Below are positions 8,778 through 16,912 of a stretch of 64,000 nucleotides of DNA, in pieces. The stretch's first letter is position 1, and the number at the start of each line of letters is the position of its first letter. The stretch is from the NCBI GenBank assembly GCA_038230255.1, contig JBBRNP010000002.1, positions 455,562-519,561 on the forward strand, written 5' to 3'. Source of the DNA: AV40 sp038230255. GTDB taxonomy: Bacteria; Verrucomicrobiota; Verrucomicrobiia; Chthoniobacterales; UBA10450. A program made the position numbers and the translations under genes. The notes below the pieces were generated by a model. The model searched no databases and was not told the origin of the DNA. It was given only the letters and a program-made list of their open reading frames with translations.

Positions 8778-10157
8778 TTAGAAGTGAGTCGGTTCCCGCT
8801 TGAGGAGTTGGCCGCGGCCGAATTCGCCGACGAATTTTCCGTCACGCGCCGCGATTTTGCCGCGAACCGTGACAACGTGCGGCCGTCCCTGAACTTCGAA
8901 ACCTTCGAACGAGTTGTAGTCCAAGTTCATCTGATGCGTCTTCGCTGAAATCTTTCCGCGATAATTTGGATCGTAAACGACGAGGTCGCCATCGCTCCCG
9001 ACTTGAATCGCGCCTTTGCGCGGGAACAACCCGAAAAGTTTCGCAGCCTGCGTGCTCGCAGTGTCGACGAACCGCTGGATGTCGATCCTGTTTCCCTTCA
9101 CGCCATGGGTGAAATATAAATTAATCCGGTCCTCGAGTGACGGAATCCCGTTCGGGATTTTCGTAAAATCGTCTTTGCCCATTTGCTTCTGGGTGTCGAA
9201 ATCAAACGGAGCGTGATCGGTCGCTAACGTTGCAGCGGATCCGTCGCTCAACGCTTTCCACATCACCTCCTGATTCTTTTTGTCGCGGAGCGGTGGAGAC
9301 ATCACATTTTTCGCGCCTTCGAAGTTCGGTTCGGCAGTGGTGCGATCGAGCAGCAAATATTGAATCAGCGTCTCGACCCAGACGTTGACGCCGCGTTCTT
9401 TGCCGCGGATCGCTTCGGCCAACGATTCCTCGCAACTGGTGTGCACGGTGTAAACGTGCGCGCCGGTCATTTCCGCGAACGTCATCAAATGATGAACGCC
9501 TTCGGCTTCGACTACCGGCGGCCGGCTCCAGTAATGCCATTCCGGCCCGGTTTTACCTTCGCTCAAAAGTTTCTTTTGCAATTCCAGAACGAGGTCCGCG
9601 TTTTCGCAGTGCGCGGTGACGATCACGCCGAGTTTCTTTGCCAGGGTGAGCGTGGCGTAAAGTTCTTCGTCGCTGATACCAAACGCGCCTTTGTAAGCCA
9701 GGAAAATTTTGAAACTACTCAGGCCGCGTTTCACAATTTCTTTGAAATCGCGCTCGGCTTCGTCGTCATATCGGGTCACGCCCATGTGAAACGTGAAGTC
9801 GCACGCGCTGTTACGTTGCGCTTTGCCCAACCAAAGCTCGAACGCCTCCAGCGGCTTGTCGGTTCGCGACGGACAAATCATTTCGATGAACGTTGTCGTT
9901 CCGCCCACCAGCGCGGCCCGGCTAGCGGTCTGGTGGGTATCCTTCGCGAACGTGCCCATGAACGGGAGATAAATGTGCACGTGCGGGTCGATGAATCCCG
10001 GGAAAACATATTTGCCAGACGCGTCGATCACTTCATCCGCATTCACATTGTCGATCTTGCGATCGATCCGCGTGATCGTTTCGTTCTCGCAGAAGATGTC
10101 CGCGGTGTAGCGTTCGTCGGCGGTGATTATTTCACCATTCTTAATTAGGAGACTCAT
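8778..10157 (-). CDS. hydA: Dihydropyrimidinase / D-hydantoinase
   Basis: 459 aa, normal length. Binuclear-zinc amidohydrolase features: DPHVHIYLPFMG, the carboxylated lysine region SFKIFLAYKGAFG, HCENADLV, the VHTSCEESLAEAI strand and the last metal Asp in ATDHAPFDFDTQ. It opens 5,6-dihydrouracil or dihydrothymine to N-carbamoyl-beta-amino acids in the cytoplasm. Followed upstream on the same strand by a semialdehyde dehydrogenase, a PreA-like reductase and an M20 amidohydrolase, so it fits step two of reductive pyrimidine breakdown. It could also act on hydantoins, as family members are promiscuous. Confidence 0.9.
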   Translation of the reverse strand: MSLLIKNGEIITADERYTADIFCENETITRIDRKIDNVNADEVIDASGKYVFPGFIDPHVHIYLPFMGTFAKDTHQTASRAALVGGTTTFIEMICPSRTDKPLEAFELWLGKAQRNSACDFTFHMGVTRYDDEAERDFKEIVKRGLSSFKIFLAYKGAFGISDEELYATLTLAKKLGVIVTAHCENADLVLELQKKLLSEGKTGPEWHYWSRPPVVEAEGVHHLMTFAEMTGAHVYTVHTSCEESLAEAIRGKERGVNVWVETLIQYLLLDRTTAEPNFEGAKNVMSPPLRDKKNQEVMWKALSDGSAATLATDHAPFDFDTQKQMGKDDFTKIPNGIPSLEDRINLYFTHGVKGNRIDIQRFVDTASTQAAKLFGLFPRKGAIQVGSDGDLVVYDPNYRGKISAKTHQMNLDYNSFEGFEVQGRPHVVTVRGKIAARDGKFVGEFGRGQLLKREPTHF

Positions 10158-10164
10158 GAAGACT

Positions 10165-10319
10165 GCCCGCGAAACACGCGAATAACGCTAATGACAGAGA
10201 TTTCTAATCAGGAAAAAAGGAAAATAGGAAAAGAAGTTCTGAAATGTTCGGAGCTTCCTGCGTTCCTGCTTTCCTAATTCATTTTCCAAATTTCGCGTCA
10301 ATTCGCGTGATTAGCGGGC
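10165..10319. repeat. MITE-like element with 19-bp imperfect terminal inverted repeats
   Basis: Left end 10165-10183 (GCCCGCGAAACACGCGAAT) and right end 10301-10319 are inverted copies matching at about 17 of 19 positions. The 117-bp core is purine-rich on the left and complementary pyrimidine-rich on the right, so the whole unit can fold. It fills the gap between the dihydropyrimidinase and semialdehyde dehydrogenase genes. No ORF. Confidence 0.65.
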
Positions 10320-10322
10320 TAA

Positions 10323-11843
10323 TTATTTCTTCCACACATCGCCGACGCCGTCGCCGAACCAGCGGGTGGAAACGACTTTCTGCTGGGTGTAAAACATTAC
10401 TCCTTCTTTCCCCTGAATGTGGAGATCGCCGTAGAACGACTCGTCCCAACCGGTGAACGGGAACATCGCCATCGTGGCCGGGACGCCGATGTTGATCCCG
10501 ACCATTCCGGCTTTGACGCGATTCTTGAATTCCCGCGCCGCTTTTCCGGAATTGGTGAAGATCGCCGCACCGTTGCCGTAGGCTGATTTGTTCGCGGCCT
10601 CGATCGCGTGGTCGAGATCTTCCATTCGCATCACGTTCAACACCGGCCCGAAAACTTCTTCGCGCGCGATGGTCATGTTGTCCTGCACTTGATCGACAAT
10701 CGTCGCGCCCAAATAAAAACCGTTCGGCGCGTCTGCGACCTTAATTCCGCGACCGTCCGCAATAATCTTGGCGCCTTCTTTTTCGCCGGACGCAACCAAA
10801 TCGAGAACGCGATCGCGATGTTGACCTGTGATGACCGGGCCCATGTCCGGCTGCGCTTTGGTGTCGGTCGGTCCGACTTTGATTGCGCGCGCCGCCTCGA
10901 TCAATGTCGGCAGCACGCGTTCAGCGGCTTTGCCAACTGTGATGGCGGTCGATCCGGCCATGCAACGTTCGCCCGCGCAACCGAACGCAGCGGTGGAAAG
11001 CGCTTCCACTGTGCGCGCAACATCCGCATCCGGCATGACGACAACGTAATTTTTCGCGCCGCCGTTTGCCTGTACCCGTTTGCCGTGACGCGTGCCAGTC
11101 TCATAAATGTGTTTCGCCACCGGTGACGACCCGACAAACGAAATCGCTTTCACCTTCGGATGGGTGAGCAAGGCATCGACACATTCGCGGCCGCCAGGAA
11201 CAACGTTGAGCACGCCTTTCGGCAAACCTGCTTTTTCTAACAGCTCTATGATCAGAAGCGCGGTGAGCGGAACTTTTTCGCTCGGTTTCAGAATAAAAGT
11301 ATTTCCGCAGGCGAGCGCGAGCGGAAACATCCACATCGGCACCATTGCCGGAAAATTAAATGGCGTAATGCCGACGCAGACACCGAGCGGTTGCAACATT
11401 GTTTCGCAATCGACCCCTCGGGCAAGATTTTCGAGCGTGTCGCCCATGAGCAAGGTCGGAACGCTGCAGGCATATTCGACATTCTCGATCCCGCGATAAG
11501 CGCTGCCGCGTGCTTCGGCCAGCGTTTTGCCGTGCTCGCGCGAAACGCTCTCGCAAATCCGATCGAAATTTTCTTCAAGTAATTGCCGATACCGAAAAAA
11601 TAAACGCGCGCGTTCCACCGGCGGCGTGTCGCGCCAGGCGGGAAATGCATCAGCCGCCGCTTCCACGGCAAGATTGACATGTTCCTTGGTGCAAGCCGGG
11701 ACTTCGGCGATCACTTCGCCGCGCGACGGATTAAAGACCGGGGTTCGATCGACACCGGAAATCTCGCGCCATTCACCGCCGATAAAGGCAGGACAAGGGG
11801 AAAGTGACGAGTGACGAGTGACTTGTGACGTGTTTGAAGCCAT
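10323..11843 (-). CDS. mmsA: (Methyl)malonate-semialdehyde dehydrogenase, CoA-acylating
   Basis: 506 aa. Aldehyde dehydrogenase superfamily, MMSDH branch: FNFPAMVPMWMFPLALACGN, the NAD region SFVGSSPVAKHIYE, catalytic cysteine in GCAGERCMAGST and the C-terminal FPFTGWDESFYGDLHIQG typical of this subgroup. It converts malonate or methylmalonate semialdehyde to acetyl- or propionyl-CoA, the last step after beta-alanine/3-aminoisobutyrate transamination. Start chosen at 11843 because AAGGA lies 8 nt ahead; the in-frame ATG at 11864 lies upstream of that site. The first ~15 residues are read from a repetitive GTGACGAGTGAC tract. Confidence 0.9.
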   Translation of the reverse strand: MASNTSQVTRHSSLSPCPAFIGGEWREISGVDRTPVFNPSRGEVIAEVPACTKEHVNLAVEAAADAFPAWRDTPPVERARLFFRYRQLLEENFDRICESVSREHGKTLAEARGSAYRGIENVEYACSVPTLLMGDTLENLARGVDCETMLQPLGVCVGITPFNFPAMVPMWMFPLALACGNTFILKPSEKVPLTALLIIELLEKAGLPKGVLNVVPGGRECVDALLTHPKVKAISFVGSSPVAKHIYETGTRHGKRVQANGGAKNYVVVMPDADVARTVEALSTAAFGCAGERCMAGSTAITVGKAAERVLPTLIEAARAIKVGPTDTKAQPDMGPVITGQHRDRVLDLVASGEKEGAKIIADGRGIKVADAPNGFYLGATIVDQVQDNMTIAREEVFGPVLNVMRMEDLDHAIEAANKSAYGNGAAIFTNSGKAAREFKNRVKAGMVGINIGVPATMAMFPFTGWDESFYGDLHIQGKEGVMFYTQQKVVSTRWFGDGVGDVWKK

Positions 11844-11890
11844 AGCGATTTCCTTACTTGTCACTCGTCATATGTCACACGTCACTTTTC
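11805..11890. repeat. GTGACRAGTGAC-type repeat cluster around the mmsA start
   Basis: Tandem GTGACGA / GTGACTT units (11808-11832) and their inverted counterparts ACTTGTCACTCGTCA...CACGTCACTT (11857-11888) flank the mmsA start codon. Related units recur at 13074-13103 ahead of the preA start. They could form a large stem over the translation start. Function unknown. Confidence 0.6.
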
Positions 11891-11892
11891 TT

Positions 11893-13032
11893 TTAGCCCC
11901 TGGCTAACGCGTCTGATTGTTTCACGAAATCGTCGCCGCTCCATTCGCTGTCGGCTTTTACCATTTTTTTCGCGGCCGCTTCGTCGGCCACAGCTTTGTC
12001 GCGCGCTTTGCGTTCTGTCTGCATGCGAACGAGCTCGGCGTGGGTCGTAAAATAATCGAGACTCTTGCCTTTGAAGTCGGCCAACGTTTCGAATTTGTGT
12101 TTCTCCATGAACGCCAGCAGTTCCTCGCACATTTTTTTGACCATGCCGTAGCCGTGCTTCATCACGCCGGTGCAAACTTGCGCCGTGTCCGCGCCTAACA
12201 AAATAAATTGCGCGGCGTCATCACCGGTCTCGATTCCACCGATACCTGATAAACTCTTGCCCGGAAATTCGCGCCGGATCATGGTGGCAATTTCCATCAC
12301 CATTCGAAGCGCGATCGGTCTAACGGCTTTGCAGGAATAACCACCGGGCGTAGTAAAACCTTCGACGCTCGGTTCCGGCCGCAACGTTTCCAGATTGACG
12401 CTCATGACGCTGCGAATGGTGTTGATCGCGCTCACGCCTTCGCATCCGCCGCGAAATGCCGCGCGACTGGGATCGGTTATGTGAGTCACGTTCGGCGTCA
12501 TCTTTGCCCAAACCGGTTTTTTCGCAGCCTTCATCACCCAACCCACGACCTCTTCGACGATCTCCGCGTTCTCGCCCATGGCCGCGCCCATTTTGCGTTC
12601 GGGCAGTCCGTGCGGACACGAAAAATTCAGTTCGAACGAATCCGCGCCCGCGTCCTGACAGCGCTCCACGATCTCGGCCCAGGCGTCCTTGTTGTACTCC
12701 TCCATAATTGACGCGATGAGGACGCCATCAGGAAATTGATCTTTGCACTTCTTGAATTCATCCATCCAGATCTCGAATTTACGATCGCTGATCAGTTCGA
12801 TGTTTTCCCAGCCCACCACGTCCTTGCCGTCCGCCGCCATCAGCTTCGCGTAACGCGGGGTGACATTGACCACCTTTGACGAATCGAGACTGATCGTTTT
12901 CGCGATGACTGCGCCCCAGCCTTCGCGAAACGCGCGAGTGATGACGTTGAGATTTGTCCCGGGCGGCCCCGAGCCAATGACAAATGGGTTCGGCAGCTTC
13001 AATCCGTCGACAGTGGTGGTGAGTGTTGCCAT
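11893..13032 (-). CDS. preA: Dihydropyrimidine dehydrogenase PreA-like subunit without the 4Fe-4S domain
   Basis: 379 aa from ATG 13032, which has an AGGAG site nearby; the longer in-frame ORF to 13119 reads through repeat DNA and is rejected. A dihydroorotate-dehydrogenase-like FMN barrel: PFVIGSGPPG, ELNFSCPHGLPER with the catalytic-loop Cys, KMTPNVTHI, GGIETGDDAAQFI and GADTAQVCTGVM. E. coli PreA-type proteins normally end in a ferredoxin domain; here the last ~100 residues contain no cysteine, and no PreT partner is in the window. It should reduce uracil/thymine to the 5,6-dihydro form, feeding HydA, but its electron donor is unclear. Confidence 0.85.
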   Translation of the reverse strand: MATLTTTVDGLKLPNPFVIGSGPPGTNLNVITRAFREGWGAVIAKTISLDSSKVVNVTPRYAKLMAADGKDVVGWENIELISDRKFEIWMDEFKKCKDQFPDGVLIASIMEEYNKDAWAEIVERCQDAGADSFELNFSCPHGLPERKMGAAMGENAEIVEEVVGWVMKAAKKPVWAKMTPNVTHITDPSRAAFRGGCEGVSAINTIRSVMSVNLETLRPEPSVEGFTTPGGYSCKAVRPIALRMVMEIATMIRREFPGKSLSGIGGIETGDDAAQFILLGADTAQVCTGVMKHGYGMVKKMCEELLAFMEKHKFETLADFKGKSLDYFTTHAELVRMQTERKARDKAVADEAAAKKMVKADSEWSGDDFVKQSDALARG

Positions 13033-13104
13033 GACTAACTCCTTTTTTTGAGAACCGCGTCTTCTACCAAAAAAAGTGACAAGTGACCAGTGGCAAGTGA
13101 CGAG

Positions 13105-13157
13105 GTAGGGGCGGTTCACCGAACCGCCCGCGGGCGATTGAGGTCAATCGCCCCTAC
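13105..13157. repeat. Double-hairpin REP-like element at the 3' end of the M20 gene
   Basis: Bounded by GTAGGGG and CCCCTAC. Hairpin one: GGGCGGTTC (13109-13117) / GAACCGCCC (13121-13129). Hairpin two: GGGCGATTGA (13132-13141) / TCAATCGCCC (13144-13153). The element supplies the last codons (GRGD) and stop of the M20 amidohydrolase. Its architecture matches the pair of palindromes flanking the RAYT transposase at 59 kb. Confidence 0.8.
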
Positions 13158-14397
13158 CAGCAATCCAGCTCATGGCCCTGTCGGCAAGTTTATCGAACGC
13201 CGTGACTGCCAGCTCGAGATGCTCTTTCTTGGTGTCCTCGATCTTGTTGTGACTGATGCCGTGCAGGCTTTGGACAAACATCATGACGGTCGGGACTCCC
13301 GCGCGTGCCACTTCGGCGGCGTCGTGCAATGGGCCTGACGGCAGGCGATGAGTTTTTGCGCCGGTTTCCGAGATCGCTTCATCGGCCATTCCGATCAGCT
13401 CATTATTAAACAGGATCGGCTCGATATTCCAAATGCGTTCCCAGGAAAGATCGACATTTCCTTCCTTGGCGAACTTCTCGCTCGCGCTTTTTGCTTCGCT
13501 CAACATCTGTTGCAGCGCTTTTGCATCGAGATGACGCTGATCGAGGGTGATCCGGCATTCTTCGACAACGCTGGTGACGATTCCCGGTTTGGTGGTGCAC
13601 GAACCGATCGTGCAAACGCCTTGCCCGCTGCGTTTCGCGATCTCGTAAATCTCGGAGCTCATTTTGGCGGCGGCAAGAAATGCGTCGCGTCTTCGATTCA
13701 TCGGCGTGCTGCCGGAATGCGCCGCTTGTCCGCGGAAAGTGATTGCATGGCGCTCGACCCCAAACGTTCCGAGCACAGTGCCGAGCGGAAGATCGAGATC
13801 CAGAAGCACCGGGCCTTGCTCGATATGGAGTTCGATATAGGCCGCGGCGTTTTTCAATTCTTTCCCGGAGTCTTTTACTTTCTCGAAATCGATTCCGTGT
13901 TCTTTGATCGCGTCGACCAGGCGGATTCCATCCTTGTCTTTTAGTGTCCGCGTTTCGTCCATGTCGATCTTGCCCGAGCAAGCGGACGAACCAAAAAGAC
14001 TTTTTCCAAAACGCGCGCCTTCTTCGTCCGCCCAATCGACCAATCGCACGGTGACTGGCGGCTTCCCTTTGTATCGCTCGTTAATGCGACGAAGAATTTC
14101 GACGCCGGCGAGCGTGTTCAAACAACCATCGAGCCAGCCGCCGTTCGGGACCGAATCGATATGTCCGCCAACGAGCAACGCTTTGTCCGATTTACCGGGC
14201 AGCGTTCCCCAAAGATTTCCGGCTGCGTCGGTGTGAATGTCCGCACCGATTTCTTCCAGTTTCGATCGCAGCCATTTTCTCGCCTTTGCCCAAATCGGTG
14301 TGAAAGCAACGCGCTGGGCGCCGTTTTCATCGCCAGTGAGCGACCGCAGTTCTTTCAGTTCGTTGACTGTACGTTTTGGATCCAGCGCGGTTGCCAT
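13144..14397 (-). CDS. M20-family amidohydrolase: allantoate amidohydrolase or beta-ureidopropionase
   Basis: 417 aa, usual length for the N-carbamoyl-amino-acid hydrolase/allantoate amidohydrolase group. Metal ligands appear in GGHIDSVPNGGWLDG and DWADEEGARFGKSLFGSS; dimerisation/substrate residues in IELHIEQGPVLLD, FRGQAAHSGSTPMNRRRDA and SGPLHDAAEVA. Candidates are allantoate (purine branch) or N-carbamoyl-beta-alanine (pyrimidine branch). No other beta-ureidopropionase is present, while allantoate already has an allantoicase, so the pyrimidine role is at least as likely. Its stop and last codons come from a REP-like element. Start overlaps the xdhC stop (TGATG). Confidence 0.85.
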   Translation of the reverse strand: MATALDPKRTVNELKELRSLTGDENGAQRVAFTPIWAKARKWLRSKLEEIGADIHTDAAGNLWGTLPGKSDKALLVGGHIDSVPNGGWLDGCLNTLAGVEILRRINERYKGKPPVTVRLVDWADEEGARFGKSLFGSSACSGKIDMDETRTLKDKDGIRLVDAIKEHGIDFEKVKDSGKELKNAAAYIELHIEQGPVLLDLDLPLGTVLGTFGVERHAITFRGQAAHSGSTPMNRRRDAFLAAAKMSSEIYEIAKRSGQGVCTIGSCTTKPGIVTSVVEECRITLDQRHLDAKALQQMLSEAKSASEKFAKEGNVDLSWERIWNIEPILFNNELIGMADEAISETGAKTHRLPSGPLHDAAEVARAGVPTVMMFVQSLHGISHNKIEDTKKEHLELAVTAFDKLADRAMSWIAGRGD

Positions 14398-15206
14398 CAG
14401 GATGAATGATCGTTGGCGAGCCGGAGATGGCCGCCTTTGCGGCCGCGCTGCACTTGCAGGATTTCGGCAATCACGCTGACCGCGATCTCGGTTGGCGAGT
14501 CGGCGCCGATGTCGAGACCGAGGGGCGCGTAAACTTTACTGAGCTGTTCGACCGGCACCGCTTGTTTCAATGCGTCGAAAACGCGGTTCACTTTGCGACG
14601 GCTGCCGATCATTCCGATGTAGCCCATGCCGGATTTCTTGAGTGCTGAGGCCAGCGCATTTCGGTCCAACTCATGGTTGCGACTCACCAGAACCAGCGCT
14701 TCGTCAGCGTGCCATTCACGCTTTGAAATAAAAGCAGGCGCATCTTCGACGACGCGACTTATCGGTGCTGGAAAATTTTCGAGCTGCTCGGCGCGATCTT
14801 CCACCACCGTGACATGCATCCCGCAATCCATTGCGAGTTTGGCGATTGCGAGTGAACAATGTCCGGCACCGATAAGATAAAGCGCCGTGTTTAGATTCTG
14901 CGGTTCGATCATGACGGTGACTTCGCCGCCGCAAATTGCGCCGAACGAATCGGGTTTGTCTTCGCGCAACGGATAGGTTTTTAGCGCCGGCTCTTTCGCC
15001 GCGATACTTTTGAGACATTCTCCGACCACCAGCGCCTCGAATTTGCCGCCGCCAATCGTGCCGGAAACTTTGCCGTCGCCGTAAACCAGCATTTTCGATC
15101 CGGTTTGCCGGGGAACCGATCCGGTCGTTGCCGCGACCGTGGCCAGAGCGCAGAGGGTTCGGGTCTGCCGAGCCCGGAGCAATTCTTCTAAGAGCGAGTC
15201 ATTCAT
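14397..15206 (-). CDS. xdhC: XdhC-family xanthine dehydrogenase maturation protein
   Basis: 269 aa. N-terminal XdhC/CoxI domain (ATVAATTGSVPRQTGSKMLV, then GTIGGGKFEALVV) and a C-terminal Rossmann domain (LYLIGAGHCSLAIAKLA, GMIGSRRKVNRVF, GADSPTEIAVSVIAEI). XdhC proteins bind molybdenum cofactor and help insert the sulfurated form into xanthine dehydrogenase. It overlaps uricase by 4 nt (ATGA) on the same strand; its client enzyme is encoded on the opposite arm at 20.6 kb. Confidence 0.9.
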   Translation of the reverse strand: MNDSLLEELLRARQTRTLCALATVAATTGSVPRQTGSKMLVYGDGKVSGTIGGGKFEALVVGECLKSIAAKEPALKTYPLREDKPDSFGAICGGEVTVMIEPQNLNTALYLIGAGHCSLAIAKLAMDCGMHVTVVEDRAEQLENFPAPISRVVEDAPAFISKREWHADEALVLVSRNHELDRNALASALKKSGMGYIGMIGSRRKVNRVFDALKQAVPVEQLSKVYAPLGLDIGADSPTEIAVSVIAEILQVQRGRKGGHLRLANDHSS

Positions 15207-16045
15207 TCGCGACTGACAGTTGCCTCAATCTGTCCGTGCGGTGCATCGGTCGGCGTAAAGACCACGTTGTCGTTCTTCAGACCAAACGGCGTGAGATCGA
15301 CCAGCAGGTAATGTTTGTTCGGCATGGCCAGCTCGACCTTTGAAATTTCCTGACAGGCGGCGAGCGCGGCCTCGCCCATCTGGAACAAAGTCGTTTGCGC
15401 CGAAGGGCTGTAGCTGTTCGCGAACACTTTTAGCATCGCGGAGAAGATCTTCTCATTTTTCTCGCGATAATTCGACGGACTTTTCGCGAAAGCCCAGGTG
15501 GCGCTGAAAGACGTGGCCAGGATGCGATCGGCTGTTTCCGGCAAGGTGGTAAATTCGTCCTTCGGATAATTTTCAAACCCGGAGCCGGTCGATTTCAAAA
15601 TCACGAAATCGCGAATGCCGGATTCGACAGTTGTTGAATCGCGAGTGCAGATGACGCGGGTGAACATTTTCGCGTCGCCGCCGGCGGCAAACGAATGCGA
15701 ATGCGGTTTGCCGCCGATCTCCATCCGGCGCCAGTCGCGCTCGGCGATGTCGATGCTGGCGGTGCGAACTTGTTGGTAGCGGGTGAGGAAGTGTTGGCCA
15801 AGCGCGATGGCAAATGGCTCGATCTCTTCCCCGAGTTGTTCCTTGGCGAGCACGTTGATCGTGTTCTTGATGGTGTCGGTGGCCACAACTTTCGTGTTGT
15901 CGCCTTTGGTGTAAGAAGATTCGAAATCGCCCTCGAGCATGGCCGCGACATCGATCTCCTTGATCGATTGTCGATCTTCGGCGCGGAGGATTTTCAACAC
16001 GCGCACCCGCGCCTTGCCATAACGATGGGAAATGAGCTTCGGCAT
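15203..16045 (-). CDS. Urate oxidase (uricase)
   Basis: 280 aa, a cofactor-free uricase of T-fold type. Visible are HRYGKARVRVLKILR, the catalytic lysine/threonine region SSYTKGDNTKVVATDTIKNT, the FEN-type stretch GFENYPKDEFTTLPETADR and FSATWAF. It oxidises urate to 5-hydroxyisourate with O2, releasing H2O2. The next two steps are encoded divergently 37 bp away (HIU hydrolase and OHCU decarboxylase). No peroxisomal-type tail, as expected in a bacterium. Confidence 0.93.
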   Translation of the reverse strand: MPKLISHRYGKARVRVLKILRAEDRQSIKEIDVAAMLEGDFESSYTKGDNTKVVATDTIKNTINVLAKEQLGEEIEPFAIALGQHFLTRYQQVRTASIDIAERDWRRMEIGGKPHSHSFAAGGDAKMFTRVICTRDSTTVESGIRDFVILKSTGSGFENYPKDEFTTLPETADRILATSFSATWAFAKSPSNYREKNEKIFSAMLKVFANSYSPSAQTTLFQMGEAALAACQEISKVELAMPNKHYLLVDLTPFGLKNDNVVFTPTDAPHGQIEATVSRE

Positions 16046-16055
16046 TGCGCGTTAT

Positions 16056-16072
16056 GACTAATTGATTTAGTC
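16056..16072. promoter_or_regulatory. Candidate operator in the divergent uricase/uraD gap
   Basis: GACTAA (16056-16061), five-nt spacer TTGAT, TTAGTC (16067-16072): a perfect 6-bp inverted repeat centred in the only 37 bp between the uricase and uraD start codons. The gap is too short for two complete non-overlapping promoters, so both arms probably share this site or have promoter parts inside the coding ends. No Shine-Dalgarno is evident for either gene. Role as a regulator site is inferred. Confidence 0.45.
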
Positions 16073-16082
16073 CGGTAATGCG

Positions 16083-16577
16083 ATGGCAAACGCTAACGAC
16101 TTGAATGCGCTCGGTCGCGACGAATTCATCCGCGTGCTGGCGCCGATCTTTGAAAACTCGCCGTGGGTGGCGGAACGAACGGCCGGCAAGCGGCCGATTG
16201 CCAATCGCGGTGAGCTTCATGCCGCTTTGTGTGAAACCGTCATGAAAGCCAGCGAGGACGAGAAACTCTCGTTGATTCGCGCGCATCCCGATCTGGTCGG
16301 CCGCGATCTGCTCACGCCTGAATCGGAGTCGGAACAGGCGCGAGCGGGACTGGGAGAACTTTCACCGGACGAAATCGAGCGTTTCCGGGAATATAATGTA
16401 CGCTATCGCGAACGGTTCGGGTTCCCGTTCGTGATCTGCGCGCGCCTGAACAAAAAGAAAGCAATACTGGACGCGTTTCCAGTTCGTCTCCAAAATTCCT
16501 CCGAACAGGAGATCGAAACTGCTTTGCGAGAAATCTTCAAAATTGCCGAGCTGCGACTGAAAGACCTGATCGAATGA
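16083..16577 (+). CDS. uraD: OHCU decarboxylase
   Basis: 164 aa, standard for 2-oxo-4-hydroxy-4-carboxy-5-ureidoimidazoline decarboxylase. Motifs: FIRVLAPIFENSPWVAERTAGKRP, the catalytic-His segment RAHPDLVGRDLLTPESESEQ and FPFVICARLNKKKAIL. It makes (S)-allantoin from OHCU. First gene of the rightward purine arm; its stop overlaps the start of uraH (ATGA), so the two consecutive enzymes are coupled. Confidence 0.93.
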   Translation: MANANDLNALGRDEFIRVLAPIFENSPWVAERTAGKRPIANRGELHAALCETVMKASEDEKLSLIRAHPDLVGRDLLTPESESEQARAGLGELSPDEIERFREYNVRYRERFGFPFVICARLNKKKAILDAFPVRLQNSSEQEIETALREIFKIAELRLKDLIE

Positions 16578-16900
16578 GCGCTCTTACTACTCACGTTTTG
16601 GACACAATGCGCGGCCGGCCGGCCGCCGGAATGAAGATTGAGTTATGGTCATTGGACAAGAAAACAGTTTTGAAAACGGTCCAGGCAAACAGTGACGGAC
16701 GAACAGATGCTCCTTTGCTCGAAGGAGATTCGATGATTGCCGGTAACTACGAGCTGGTCTTTTTCGTCGGCGATTATTTCGGGGAGAGGAAATTTCTCGA
16801 TCGCGTGCCGGTGCGCTTCGTCATTTCGGACGCGAGCGCGAAATATCATGTGCCGTTGCTCGTTTCGCCATGGAGTTACAGCACGTATCGCGGAAGCTAG
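16574..16900 (+). CDS. uraH: 5-hydroxyisourate hydrolase (transthyretin-like)
   Basis: 108 aa. It has the diagnostic pieces of the HIUase family: start LTTHVLDTMRGRPAAGM with the catalytic His, the middle Arg region, and the C-terminal tetrapeptide YRGS that separates HIU hydrolases from true transthyretins. Acts between uricase and OHCU decarboxylase. Coupled to uraD by a 4-nt overlap; allantoicase follows 12 nt later. Confidence 0.94.
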   Translation: MSALTTHVLDTMRGRPAAGMKIELWSLDKKTVLKTVQANSDGRTDAPLLEGDSMIAGNYELVFFVGDYFGERKFLDRVPVRFVISDASAKYHVPLLVSPWSYSTYRGS

Positions 16901-16912
16901 CGCGCAAGGTGA

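Noticed and set aside
13033..13119. An in-frame 29-codon extension of PreA.
   Set aside because: It is translated from GTGACAAGTGACC repeats, while ATG 13032 has an AGGAG site and matches the family start.
14397..15206. XdhC-like protein as a CoxI or nucleotidyltransferase of another molybdoenzyme.
   Set aside because: Only one molybdoenzyme (Xdh) is in the locus and the overlap with uricase ties it to purine breakdown.
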